64,000 nucleotides of DNA from Arthrospira sp. PCC 9108 (GTDB taxonomy: Bacteria > Cyanobacteriota > Cyanobacteriia > Cyanobacteriales > Microcoleaceae). Shown here one piece after another: positions 8,897 through 17,377 of this stretch; the stretch's first letter is position 1, and every line of letters begins with the position of its first letter. The stretch is from NCBI GenBank assembly GCA_016745315.1, contig CP066886.1:5208501-5272500 (forward strand), read 5' to 3'. The notes beneath the pieces were generated by a model that saw only the letters and a list, made by a program, of their open reading frames with translations, ran no database searches and was not told where the DNA came from. The position numbers were made by a program, and so were the translations under genes.

Positions 8897-11443
8897 ATGA
8901 CAGAAACCTCATCAGAAAACCTCAATGATTCACAGGTGACAGGGGAAGACGATCGCACCGGATTAAGTATTGAAACCCTGCGGCGTGCCTTAGCAGATAA
9001 CCTGTTTTATATCCAAGGAAAATACCCAGAAATTGCCACCTTAAATGACTTATATTTAGCCCTGGCTTATACAGTGCGCGATCGCCTTTTAACCAAATGG
9101 TTAAATACAGTTCGCACCTTCACTCAGCCATCAGATAACACCAGAGTAGTCTGTTACCTATCGGGAGAATTTCTAGTAAGTCCCCACTTAGTGAATCATC
9201 TAATTAATCTGGGAATTTATGACCAAGTGCGACAAGCCGTAGAAGAGTCGGGTTTAGACTTTTCCCAACTGGTGGCACAAGAATCAGAACCCGGACTAGG
9301 AAATGGGAGTAATGGTGGTGTTTCCGCCTGCTATATGGACTCCCTATCTACCCTGGAAATTCCAGCTATAGGTTATGGTATCCGCTATGAATTTGGGGTG
9401 TTTAAACAGGAAATACAGGATGGTTGGCAGGTAGAAATTACTGATAAATGGCTACAAAAAGGCAACCCCTGGGAAATAGTCCGCCCAGAGGCGGCAGTGG
9501 AGGTCAAATTTGGTGGCTATACGGAAGGCTACACGGACGAAGAAGGCAACTATCACGCCACTTGGGTTCCTCACCAAGTAGTTAAAGGTATCCCCTACGA
9601 CACTCCTATTAGTGGCTACAAAGTCAATACTGTAAATACCTTGCGCCTGTGGAAAGCCGAAGCGCCAGAGTCTTTCAATTTCCAAGCATTTAATCTCGGA
9701 GACTATTACGGCGCAGTTGACCAAAAAGTATTATCTGAAAATATCACCAAAGTTCTCTATCCTAATGATGAACCCATACCGGGTAAACAACTGCGTTTAG
9801 AACAGCAATTTTTCTTGGTGTCCTGTGCTTTACAAGATATGATCCGCTGGCATCTAAAATCCGGTGGAAACCTGGAAAACTTCCCGGAAAAATTTGCCAT
9901 TCAACTCAATGATACTTACCCGGCTATTGCTATAGTAGAATTGATGCGGTTGTTAATGGATGAACATGATATCGAGTGGCATGATGCTTGGGAAATTACT
10001 CAAAAAACTTTCTCTTACACCAACCATACTTTACTACCAGAGACTTTAGAAAAGTGGCCGGTAAGTTGGTGGGGTCGTCTGCTTCCTCGCCACCTAGAAA
10101 TTATCTATGAAATTAACCGCCGCTTTTTAGAAGAAGTCCGTAATAGTAATGGTCGTGATGGTCATAAAATTGCCAGACTTTCATTAATTGATGAAACGGG
10201 AGAACGTTATGTAAGAATGGCTAACCTGGCTTGTTTGGGGAGTCATTCGATTAATGGTGTCACCGAATTACATACGGAATTGTTGACTAAAGATATTCTG
10301 GGAGATTTTTATGAATTGTTCCCCCACAAGTTCAGCAATAAAACTAATGGGGTAACGCCACGACGTTGGTTGGTGCAAAATAACCCGGGTCTGACTAAGT
10401 TGATTTCTGAAAAAATTGGGGAACATTGGATTACCCATTTAGATGATTTGCGCCAGTTAGAAGGCTTCGCACATGACGGGGATTTTCGCTATCGTTGGGG
10501 ACAGGTTAAACTAGATCTAAAACGTTCCCTGGCTGGTCATATTCAACAGCGTTTGGGGGTGACGGTTAACCCAGAGTCTCTGTTTGATGTTCAGGTGAAA
10601 CCTATTCATGAATACAAACGCCAGCATTTGAATATCCTGCACATTGTTACTCTTTATCATCGGATTAAGCAAGACCCGACTGTAAATATTGCCCCTCGCA
10701 CGTTTATTTTCGCCGGGAAGGCTGCTCCGGGGTATTTTATGGCAAAATTAATGATTAAGTTGATTCACTCGGTGGCTGAGGTGATTAACCATGATCCAGA
10801 TGTGGGCGATCGCCTGAAAGTTGTGTTTCTTCCAGACTATAATATTGCTAATAGCCAAATGCTCTATCCGGCGGCTGATGTGTCTGAACAGATTTCTACT
10901 GCTGGCAAGGAAGTCTCTGGTACTGGTAACATGAAGTTCTCCCTTAATGGCGCTTTGACCATAGGGACTTGGGATGGTGCTAATATTGAGATCTGCCAAG
11001 AGGTTGGTGAAGAGAATTTCTTTCGGTTTGGCTTGAGTGCTGATGAGGTTTACCAGCGCAAGGCTGAGGGTTATAATCCCTGGGATTATTACTATGGTAA
11101 TTCTCAACTCAAGGAGATTATCGATCTAATCGGGTCGGGTCATTTTGCTGATGAAGACAGCACCCTATTTCAGCCTCTGATTGATTCCCTGCTACACCAA
11201 GACCAGTATATGCTATTTGCTGACTACCAGTCCTATATTGACTGTCAGGATACCATTTCTCAGGCTTGGTGCGATCGCGATCGTTGGTTGAAAATGTCCA
11301 TTGTCAATACGGCGCGTTGTGGTAAATTCTCTTCTGACCGCGCTATCCGAGAATACTGCGATCAGATCTGGCATTCTTCGCCAGTTTCTATTCAACTCGC
11401 TGATTATGTCCAACCACAGACGGCGTTAAGAGTTGACAGTTGA
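8897..11443 (+). CDS. glgP: glycogen phosphorylase
   Basis: This 848-residue GT35 enzyme releases glucose-1-phosphate from glycogen with pyridoxal phosphate as cofactor. The PLP-lysine signature EVSGTGNMKFSLNGALTIG is near residue 675, followed by TWDGANIEI. GNGSNGGVSACYMDSLSTL and IQLNDTYPAIAIVELMRLL are also family blocks. The length is normal for a bacterial GlgP. Glycogen debranching enzyme is encoded 40 kb away in this window (50922-52928), so the two catabolic genes are not clustered. The start ATG at 8897 is preceded by GTGAAAAGCC, a weak ribosome site. The product acts in the cytoplasm in night-time glycogen use. Confidence 0.97.
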   Translation: MTETSSENLNDSQVTGEDDRTGLSIETLRRALADNLFYIQGKYPEIATLNDLYLALAYTVRDRLLTKWLNTVRTFTQPSDNTRVVCYLSGEFLVSPHLVNHLINLGIYDQVRQAVEESGLDFSQLVAQESEPGLGNGSNGGVSACYMDSLSTLEIPAIGYGIRYEFGVFKQEIQDGWQVEITDKWLQKGNPWEIVRPEAAVEVKFGGYTEGYTDEEGNYHATWVPHQVVKGIPYDTPISGYKVNTVNTLRLWKAEAPESFNFQAFNLGDYYGAVDQKVLSENITKVLYPNDEPIPGKQLRLEQQFFLVSCALQDMIRWHLKSGGNLENFPEKFAIQLNDTYPAIAIVELMRLLMDEHDIEWHDAWEITQKTFSYTNHTLLPETLEKWPVSWWGRLLPRHLEIIYEINRRFLEEVRNSNGRDGHKIARLSLIDETGERYVRMANLACLGSHSINGVTELHTELLTKDILGDFYELFPHKFSNKTNGVTPRRWLVQNNPGLTKLISEKIGEHWITHLDDLRQLEGFAHDGDFRYRWGQVKLDLKRSLAGHIQQRLGVTVNPESLFDVQVKPIHEYKRQHLNILHIVTLYHRIKQDPTVNIAPRTFIFAGKAAPGYFMAKLMIKLIHSVAEVINHDPDVGDRLKVVFLPDYNIANSQMLYPAADVSEQISTAGKEVSGTGNMKFSLNGALTIGTWDGANIEICQEVGEENFFRFGLSADEVYQRKAEGYNPWDYYYGNSQLKEIIDLIGSGHFADEDSTLFQPLIDSLLHQDQYMLFADYQSYIDCQDTISQAWCDRDRWLKMSIVNTARCGKFSSDRAIREYCDQIWHSSPVSIQLADYVQPQTALRVDS

Positions 11444-11590
11444 GGGTTAATCATGATACAATGGGGGTGGGTTGGAAGGGAAGTTTTGATTAACCTTCCG
11501 CTCTCCTGATTGCTTCGATATGTAGGCGGTTTTTGGCGGGTAGACTTAACTTCCCTTTTGGGACTTGGTTTAATCGACCCGCCGCCCCTG

Positions 11591-13039
11591 TTAGGACTTC
11601 GCAGGTAAAGGGGGAGTTGGGGAAACTTCCCTGGCTGGGAGAATATGGCTAGTAGCCTGTCGGACAAAACTCTGTAATGTTGACAACTGCTGGTTATTTT
11701 GGAATACGGACTTGAGGGTATTTGAGAAGGACTCGATATTTAAGGAAAAGTTGTTTCCGGTTTCGCAGGTTTGGAAATACTCAATTAAACTCAAGCCAGC
11801 AATGCGAGTTAGATAAGCCGCCGTGACACCTTGAATAACTCCCCCAGCCACATAGGTGACGGTGTTAGTTTTGAGGAGGGTTGTTAAGGTTTTGGTGGAT
11901 AACTCGACCAAGCCTAATTTTACCATTTGGGAACCGAGAGTTTTAGCGAGTTGCTGTGCTTGTTCGAGGGAAAATTGGCAATCATAGACTTTCCCTAAGT
12001 CTAGCACTAACTGAGAGGTAATGGCAGCGGTGGCGAGAAGGTCTAAGGCGGGGACTGGGTTAGCAAAAGCGGCAGCCGCAGCGATCCACTGATATTGTTC
12101 TATGGTGGGGAGGGCTTGCTGGCGGCGAATTGTGTTTAAATGGGTTTTGACGGTTTGCTGAAGTGCGATCGCTTGTCGGTAAGTGGTGGCGAAAACCAAA
12201 GCCTCGCCTTGATGGATAAAAAGGCGATCGAGATTTTCGGTAAGTATTTCGATTTGGGGTAATGGTGTTTCCATCCTTTCTTGGACGGAATTTTCATCCT
12301 GATATTGGCGGACTTTAATGGCACTAGGAGAAGCGGAAATACCAATGACATCACTCGCCGCCAATTGATTAGCCATAGTTTGGCGCAGTTTTTCTAAAAC
12401 GACTACCTGATGCTCTAAAGGACATTGATCTTGTTTATTCCAGACCAAGAGGGTGGGTTGGCGATCGCACAAATCACTAAGGGTTTTATATTCAGGTTCA
12501 GTCAAATCACCATCTACTAAAAACATGACTAAATCAGAAGTTCCCAAATTGTCTGAGGAGTCGGGGTCAACTTCGGTAATAGTTAACTGTTTCTGAGTCC
12601 AGGTAGTAGTTTCTAAAACGGTTTTTAAGGAAGTTTTCCCAACCTGTGGTTTTCCGGTAATAGCCAGGTATAAATCTTGTCTATCAATAGCTGTGTGTAA
12701 GTCAGCAACCTGCGATCGCCAATCAGCGATAGTCGGTGAGAGGTCATTTCCCGAAAGGATAGTTTCCGCCTTGGTAGCTAAGTTATCAATTAAGGTTTCG
12801 GTTTCCTGAATAGCAGCTTCGGTAATTTCCCGATTAATAGGGGGGGAATTTTTGCTGCTCTGGTCAGACTGAGGAAATTTTCGCTGTAGCCACCAGAGAC
12901 CACCGCCTAAAGCGATCGCCCCAAAAACTGCTGTTTCTCCGAATTCCACTGCCGAGTCGCCGACTGTATCCCACAGCCAGAGAACTACAGATAACCCAAT
13001 GCCACCAACTAAGATGGGACGACGCAAGTTTACAACCAT
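11591..13039 (-). CDS. membrane-associated GTPase with DUF697 domain
   Basis: This 482-residue protein has two N-terminal hydrophobic segments (about residues 8-50) and then a G domain: P-loop GKPQVGKTS near residue 125, DLVMFLVDGD, NKQDQC (NKxD) and ISASPSA. A C-terminal DUF697-like region (about 300-430) has several small-residue-rich helices (AAAAAFANPVPALDLLA, TYVAGGVIQGVTAAYL) that probably insert in or lie on the membrane. Proteins of this type (YcjF/TIGR00153-like, cyanobacterial DUF697 GTPases) are poorly characterised; roles in membrane stress or thylakoid organisation have been suggested. The gene is divergent from the metallophosphoesterase at 13114, sharing a 74-bp intergenic region. 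Confidence 0.8.
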   Translation of the reverse strand: MVVNLRRPILVGGIGLSVVLWLWDTVGDSAVEFGETAVFGAIALGGGLWWLQRKFPQSDQSSKNSPPINREITEAAIQETETLIDNLATKAETILSGNDLSPTIADWRSQVADLHTAIDRQDLYLAITGKPQVGKTSLKTVLETTTWTQKQLTITEVDPDSSDNLGTSDLVMFLVDGDLTEPEYKTLSDLCDRQPTLLVWNKQDQCPLEHQVVVLEKLRQTMANQLAASDVIGISASPSAIKVRQYQDENSVQERMETPLPQIEILTENLDRLFIHQGEALVFATTYRQAIALQQTVKTHLNTIRRQQALPTIEQYQWIAAAAAFANPVPALDLLATAAITSQLVLDLGKVYDCQFSLEQAQQLAKTLGSQMVKLGLVELSTKTLTTLLKTNTVTYVAGGVIQGVTAAYLTRIAGLSLIEYFQTCETGNNFSLNIESFSNTLKSVFQNNQQLSTLQSFVRQATSHILPAREVSPTPPLPAKS

Positions 13040-13113
13040 ATCCGTTCATTTGCCATAACCCTGCTTCTAGTTTAGATCAAAACTGAGAGATCTGCATGAT
13101 AGAGTATTAGATT

Positions 13114-14205
13114 ATGGTTCTAAACTTTCGATTTGCGATCGCCAGCGACTTACATATTGCCCTTCCTGACACCATTTGGGATCATCCGAAACGCTTTCAT
13201 TTAGTGGAAGTTAGCATTGCAGCCCTAGAACAGGTCTTTGAACATCTCGAAAGGCTGGATATAGACTTTCTGCTGCTACCTGGAGATCTCACCCAACACG
13301 GGGAACGGGATAATCACGCTTGGTTAAGCGATCGCCTAAAAAACCTACCCTATCCAGCTTATGTAGTTCCTGGAAACCATGATGTACCTTTAGCGGTAGG
13401 GGAAGGGTCCCTAATTGGTTTATCGGAGTTTCCCGAATACTATCCCCACTGCGGTTATCAAGACAGGAGTTGTCTGTACTACACCTGCGAATTAAGGTCG
13501 GGTGTGCGGTTAATTGGTCTCAATTCCAATGGGTTTGATGAACAGGGAAATCAAATCGGATATGTGGATGAAAAGCAGCTAGACTGGCTGAGAGATGTTT
13601 TGGCTAAATCCACTGATGAATTGGTGTTAGTGATGATTCACCACAATATCATTGAACACCTACCCGGACAGTCTACTAATCCCCTAGGTCGGCGTTATAT
13701 GTTGTCGAATGCTCCTCAATTGTTAGAGGTGCTGGAGAGGGGGGGAGTTCAGTTAGTTTTTACAGGTCATCTCCATGTACAGGATATTGCTAAATGGCGG
13801 GGAGTTTATGATATCACTACGGGTTCTTTGGTTAGTTATCCTCACCCCTACCGTATCCTGAATTTTTCTAGGGATGATCAGGGTCAACAGAGGCTAGAAA
13901 TTGAGTCGCACCGCATTGTCTCCGTGCCGGGTTTTCCTGACTTACCAAGTATTTCTAGGGAATGGATGGGCGATCGCTCCTTTCCGTTTATGATGCGGTT
14001 ATTAATGGGACCTCCCCTAGGTCTTTCCCAATTAGAAGCTGAGGAGTTAGCCCCCAGTCTGCGCTATTTTTGGGCGGATATCGCTGGGGGTGATGCGAGG
14101 TTTGATTTTCCTGAGTTTCCCCCCCTAGTCCGACAGTATTTTGAGGGGTTCGGTGCCAGTGAGGCGATAGATAATCGGACAATTTTGCGGTTATCGCAAA
14201 TGTAA
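13114..14205 (+). CDS. calcineurin-like metallophosphoesterase
   Basis: This 363-residue protein carries all five metal-binding blocks of the metallophosphoesterase fold: ASDLHIA, LLPGDLTQHGE, VVPGNHDVP, VLVMIHHNII and VFTGHLHVQD. This makes it a dinuclear-metal phosphodiesterase or phosphatase. Its layout resembles class III cyclic nucleotide phosphodiesterases (CpdA/Icc), but the C-terminal ~120 residues are extra and the real substrate is unknown. There is no signal peptide, so it is cytoplasmic. It is divergent from the DUF697 GTPase. Confidence 0.87.
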   Translation: MVLNFRFAIASDLHIALPDTIWDHPKRFHLVEVSIAALEQVFEHLERLDIDFLLLPGDLTQHGERDNHAWLSDRLKNLPYPAYVVPGNHDVPLAVGEGSLIGLSEFPEYYPHCGYQDRSCLYYTCELRSGVRLIGLNSNGFDEQGNQIGYVDEKQLDWLRDVLAKSTDELVLVMIHHNIIEHLPGQSTNPLGRRYMLSNAPQLLEVLERGGVQLVFTGHLHVQDIAKWRGVYDITTGSLVSYPHPYRILNFSRDDQGQQRLEIESHRIVSVPGFPDLPSISREWMGDRSFPFMMRLLMGPPLGLSQLEAEELAPSLRYFWADIAGGDARFDFPEFPPLVRQYFEGFGASEAIDNRTILRLSQM

Positions 14206-14616
14206 TCAGAATATGGGGATGTGGGTATTCTATACTGACCGACTACAAGGGAGTCTCAATCTATAGCAATGGGCGATCGTGTATTCATGACAAAATAAGG
14301 AAGAGGTTATAGGTGAGAAGGTAGCGGGTAGCAGGAAAGGGGATAGATTTCATGAACAATTGTCAATTATGGATTTTCCTGCCTATCTTTACCAGTGGCT
14401 GGTTACGACACCAACTTCGGCGCGCTATAGATTTACGCTTGATTGTTAAATAAATTGGAATTTGAGTTGCTGTTGACTGGCCTGCATGGGTCAGTAGATG
14501 GTGAGATACCCTACTCAAATATGATGGCTTGTTTGTATAAAAGAAGAATAGATTTGGGAATAAGCCTAAAGACTTACTGCTTACTGTGTTGATGATTAAC
14601 TCGAAGGCCCTCGACT
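14206..14616. other. 411-bp intergenic region, no gene supported
   Basis: No convincing coding region was seen. A 33-codon ORF (14353-14454, plus) starts MNNCQLWIFLPIF, but it has no clear ribosome site and no recognised relatives. TTGACTGGCC at 14473 and TATAAAAG at 14538 are promoter-like in composition but too far apart to pair. Confidence 0.4.
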
Positions 14617-14847
14617 ATGACCACCAAAGCTCATACACATCACTTACCAGTATCTTCTGGGTTCGCTGCCGGAAAGCACCCTGACTTCAAATTGTCCGGC
14701 TATATACGCGAGGATAGACTGCACAGGTTGTCTCAAAAAGGGATTATAATTACTCCCTCAGAACTTGATGAGTTTGATGCTTACACCCAGAAAATTCGTC
14801 GTCAGTTATTGATATTAAAAGCTACATCGGTATCTTCTATGGATTGA
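14617..14847 (+). CDS. small hypothetical protein
   Basis: This 76-residue, basic, soluble protein starts MTTKAHTHHLPVSSGFAAGK and has one predicted helix near SELDEFDAYTQKIRRQLL. I do not recognise a family. The ORF is flanked on both sides by more than 400 bp of non-coding sequence. The codon usage (mixed, with GAA/GAT) looks like its neighbours. It could be a genuine small gene of this lineage or a chance frame. Confidence 0.45.
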   Translation: MTTKAHTHHLPVSSGFAAGKHPDFKLSGYIREDRLHRLSQKGIIITPSELDEFDAYTQKIRRQLLILKATSVSSMD

Positions 14848-15024
14848 ACAACTATCGGGTTTAATTGCGATCGCCTCTCAAAGGATAGCATTTGACTTGA
14901 TGCTATCGTGATCGGAAAATGGCGGCTTTGACCATAAGCTACCCCAAGGGGGTTTTATATAAGTATTAGTTATTATTGGCGATATGTTTGATACAAATAA
15001 AAAAACAGTCAAAAAATTTTGGAT

Positions 15025-15043
15025 GAAAATGATTATCATTTTC
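15025..15043. promoter_or_regulatory. candidate Fur box
   Basis: The site GAAAATGATTATCATTTTC is a 9-1-9 inverted repeat, perfect around one central base. It closely matches the classic Fur operator GATAATGATAATCATTATC. It lies 28 bp upstream of the -35 element at 15072. Binding by an iron-responsive regulator is inference from the motif. Confidence 0.65.
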
Positions 15044-15071
15044 GCCCAAAAAAACCACGAAAATACGCCAC

Positions 15072-15100
15072 TTGACAGCCCTCAAAAAGGATGATAGAGT
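15072..15100 (+). promoter_or_regulatory. sigma-70-type promoter next to Fur box
   Basis: A consensus -35 (TTGACA, 15072-15077) and a -10-like TAGAGT (15095-15100) are separated by exactly 17 bp. No gene begins within the next 450 bp. Confidence 0.5.
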
Positions 15101-15354
15101 AGAGTCTATAGGTTATAGTTCATCTTCGTGTGGGTATAAGCAGTTATTGGGTATCTGTGGCTACCGAGAAATAACCTCAAACAGCTATATTGCCGTATTG
15201 AATAGGGGGAAGTAGAGGGCGATCGCCTGAGTGAAATTTGCTGGCGATCCACGAATATTTTTTTGAACTCTAGAGGGGGGGAGTTGACAAAACAGCCAAA
15301 ATGTGCATAGTGTCAGGATGCAAGTTTGATAGGTAAGGGATAATTGTTCAAGAA

Positions 15355-15560
15355 CTCCCACCTGCTAACGCGAGGTGGGAGAGTGGGGAACGGGCCCTGC
15401 TGAAACCTTGAATAGCCCATTGAGCCGAATCATGCCACGCACTTCCGATTGCTTCTCTAGTCGGATTATCTGCAAGCCTCCTGGTTAGGGGCGTTGGGAA
15501 AGCCAAGCCATGTTTGATTCGGTGGGCGAAGAGACTCAAACTCGCAAGAGGTTTATCACC
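15355..15560 (+). ncRNA. candidate omega-RNA of the IsrB element
   Basis: In IscB/IsrB systems the omega-RNA is encoded directly 5' of the nuclease and begins at the left element end, with the guide being flanking host sequence. Here the 206 bp between the left hairpin and the isrB start carry no plausible gene and contain several GC-rich stems, starting with the hairpin at 15355-15381. The guide would be the host bases just before 15355 (ending AATTGTTCAAGA). This is placement by analogy; no covariance model was run. Confidence 0.45.
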
Positions 15561-16696
15561 ATGCTACGAGTTCCGGTTTTATCCCCCAGTGGGAAACCAT
15601 TAATGCCAACCAAGCCCAGTCGAGCAAGGCGCTGGATTCGAGATGGGGTGGCCTTGGGGAAATGGTCAGACCTGGGCGTGTTCTACGTTCAACTAACTCA
15701 GCAACCGTCTGGGGAAGAGACTCAAACGATTGCGGTTGGAGTTGACCCGGGGAAACTGTATAGCGGCGTTGGGGTACAATCACCCAAGGCAACCCTATTT
15801 CTGGCTCACTTGGTTCTCCCATTCCCAGTCGTCAAAGACCGAATGAAACAACGTCGCATGATGCGGCGTGGAAGGCGTGGGAGACGGATTAACCGCAATT
15901 GGGCCTATTCCAAGCGTGCCCATCGGCAGAAGCGCTTTAACAACCGCAGACAAAACAAATTACCTCCCAGTATTCGAGCCAACCGACAACTTGAATTGAG
16001 GGTAGTGACGGAGCTATGCCGCCTATTCCCTGTCAGTAAGATCGTCTATGAGTATGTAAAGGCAAAAGGGTCCAAGTCCTTCTCGCCTGTAATGGTGGGG
16101 CAAAAAGTGATGCTGGGCTGGTTGTCAAAACTAGCCCAGGTTAAGACTCAATTTGGGTATGAAACGGCTAATCTCAGGACTGAGTTAAGGTTAGTCAAGT
16201 CAAAAGACAAGTCGGCTCAAACTCCTGAAACTCATGCCGTGGATGGACTGACTCTGGCCTGTTCTGAGTTGGTCAAATATGAACCGTTCCACACTGCCAA
16301 CACTCACGGTCATACCTGGAAGGGTTTGGTTCAGTTAACACCATCCATCTTTAAAGTGATTCGCAGACCTCCCATTTCTCGTAGACAACTGCACTTGATG
16401 GTTCCGGCCAAAGGTGGGGTGCGTCGTAAATATGGCGGTACCACCACACGGCATGGGGTCAGGAAGGGTGACATTGTGCGTGCTGAAATGGCAGGTCGGG
16501 TTGTCGTCGGCTGGGTGAGTGGTGACACTCACAGACAGGTTTCTGTCAGCGATATCAACTGGAAGCGGTTGGGTCAATTCACCGCTTCTAAGGTCTCTTT
16601 GATTGCGCGTAGTACAAACTTGGTGGTTTCGGGGGCATTGAACCCCACTCAACCACCGCTCCTATCCCTCCCCCACCTGCTACGCGAGGATGGGGG
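15355..16696 (+). mobile_element. IS200/IS605-like element carrying isrB, no tnpA
   Basis: The element is bounded by two related stem-loops. The left hairpin (15355-15381) pairs CTCCCACCT with AGGTGGGAG around a loop GCTAACGCG. The right hairpin (16670-16696) pairs CCCCCACCT with AGGATGGGGG around GCTACGCG. It encodes only an RRXRR-family RuvC protein; the transposase TnpA is absent, so movement would need a TnpA in trans. The right end lies about 18 bp before the ATG of mtnX. Exact cleavage sites cannot be fixed without an empty site. Confidence 0.65.
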
Positions 16697-16715
16697 TTTC
16701 TCGGAGAATTTTTGA
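15561..16715 (+). CDS. isrB: IsrB-like RuvC-only OMEGA protein (RRXRR domain)
   Basis: The protein begins MLRVPVLSPSGKPLMPTKPS, giving the hallmark PLMP motif followed by SRARRWIRDG. A RuvC-I motif AVGVDPGKLYSGVGV follows, then a very Arg-rich bridge helix (RMKQRRMMRRGRRGRR), RuvC-II around KIVYEYVKAKG and RuvC-III HAVDGLTLACSEL. There is no HNH domain between RuvC-II and III. This makes it IsrB, expected to be an RNA-guided nickase, rather than IscB. I chose ATG 15561 over ATG 15510 because the PLMP region begins there and AAGAGG lies about 10 bp upstream. The last ~15 codons read through the right hairpin, and the stop overlaps the mtnX ATG by one base (TGATG). RuvC Asp and Glu residues look intact. 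Confidence 0.82.
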   Translation: MLRVPVLSPSGKPLMPTKPSRARRWIRDGVALGKWSDLGVFYVQLTQQPSGEETQTIAVGVDPGKLYSGVGVQSPKATLFLAHLVLPFPVVKDRMKQRRMMRRGRRGRRINRNWAYSKRAHRQKRFNNRRQNKLPPSIRANRQLELRVVTELCRLFPVSKIVYEYVKAKGSKSFSPVMVGQKVMLGWLSKLAQVKTQFGYETANLRTELRLVKSKDKSAQTPETHAVDGLTLACSELVKYEPFHTANTHGHTWKGLVQLTPSIFKVIRRPPISRRQLHLMVPAKGGVRRKYGGTTTRHGVRKGDIVRAEMAGRVVVGWVSGDTHRQVSVSDINWKRLGQFTASKVSLIARSTNLVVSGALNPTQPPLLSLPHLLREDGGFSENF

Positions 16716-17347
16716 TGAAACCAGTTGTTTTCTGTGACTTTGATGGGACAATTACAGCGGAAGAGACCTTTGTGGCGATGCTAAAGCAATTCGCGCCAGA
16801 GGCGGCGGAGGAGACTATCCCAAAACTATATACCCATGAGATCAGCTTACGTTCGGGGGTGCGAAGGATGCTAGAATCAATACCCTCGAAGGCTTATGAA
16901 GAGATTATGGAGTTTTCACGGACTAAAGAAATGCGTCCTGGACTGTTGGAATTAATGGACTTTCTCGATAGTGAGAAGGTGCCGTTTGTGGTGGTATCAG
17001 GGGGGATTCGGATTATGGTAGAAACAGTATTAGGAGAATTAGTTAATCGGGTGGCGGGGATTTATGCGGTGGATGTGGCGACGGACGGACCAAATTTGCG
17101 GGTACATTCAGAGTTTGAAGAGGGGACAGAATTAGTGGCAAAAGTGCGGGTAATGGAGTTATATGAGGGAGACCCGAAAATTGCGATCGGGGATTCGGTA
17201 ACGGACTTAAATATGGCGATCGCAGCTCCGGTGGTATTTGCGCGCGATCGCTTATCTGGGTATTTAGATAAGCAGGAAAAGCCTTATATACCTTGGGGAG
17301 ATTTCTTAGATATTCGCGATCGTCTCAGAGAAATCTGGAAGGTTTAA
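16715..17347 (+). CDS. mtnX: HAD-family phosphatase, MtnX-like
   Basis: This ~210-residue HAD-IB phosphatase has motif I FCDFDGTIT, motif II VVSGG, and motif III/IV IGDSVTDLNMA with its Lys upstream. It resembles MtnX (2-hydroxy-3-keto-5-methylthiopentenyl-1-phosphate phosphatase) of the methionine salvage pathway, acting in the cytoplasm. The first ATG is at 16715, with GGAG at 16703 as ribosome site; this site lies just outside the right hairpin of the IsrB element. The insertion probably separated the gene from its earlier promoter. No other salvage genes are adjacent. The HAD class is sure; the MtnX name is likely. Confidence 0.75.
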   Translation: MKPVVFCDFDGTITAEETFVAMLKQFAPEAAEETIPKLYTHEISLRSGVRRMLESIPSKAYEEIMEFSRTKEMRPGLLELMDFLDSEKVPFVVVSGGIRIMVETVLGELVNRVAGIYAVDVATDGPNLRVHSEFEEGTELVAKVRVMELYEGDPKIAIGDSVTDLNMAIAAPVVFARDRLSGYLDKQEKPYIPWGDFLDIRDRLREIWKV

Positions 17348-17377
17348 TCAATCCCATAATTAACAGGAGTGTGACAA

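Larger units (their letters stand above)
14848..15354. other. intergenic regulatory region without gene
   Basis: No ORF is supported here. The stretch contains a near-perfect Fur-type palindrome at 15025, a sigma-70-like promoter at 15072-15100 and a second promoter-like site at 15284 (TTGACA, 17-bp spacer, ATAGTG). It ends at the left hairpin of the IsrB element. Any transcript from these promoters now runs into that element. Confidence 0.55.

Noticed and set aside
14353..14454. 33-codon ORF MNNCQLWIFLP...
   Set aside because: No ribosome site or conserved feature; too short to support.
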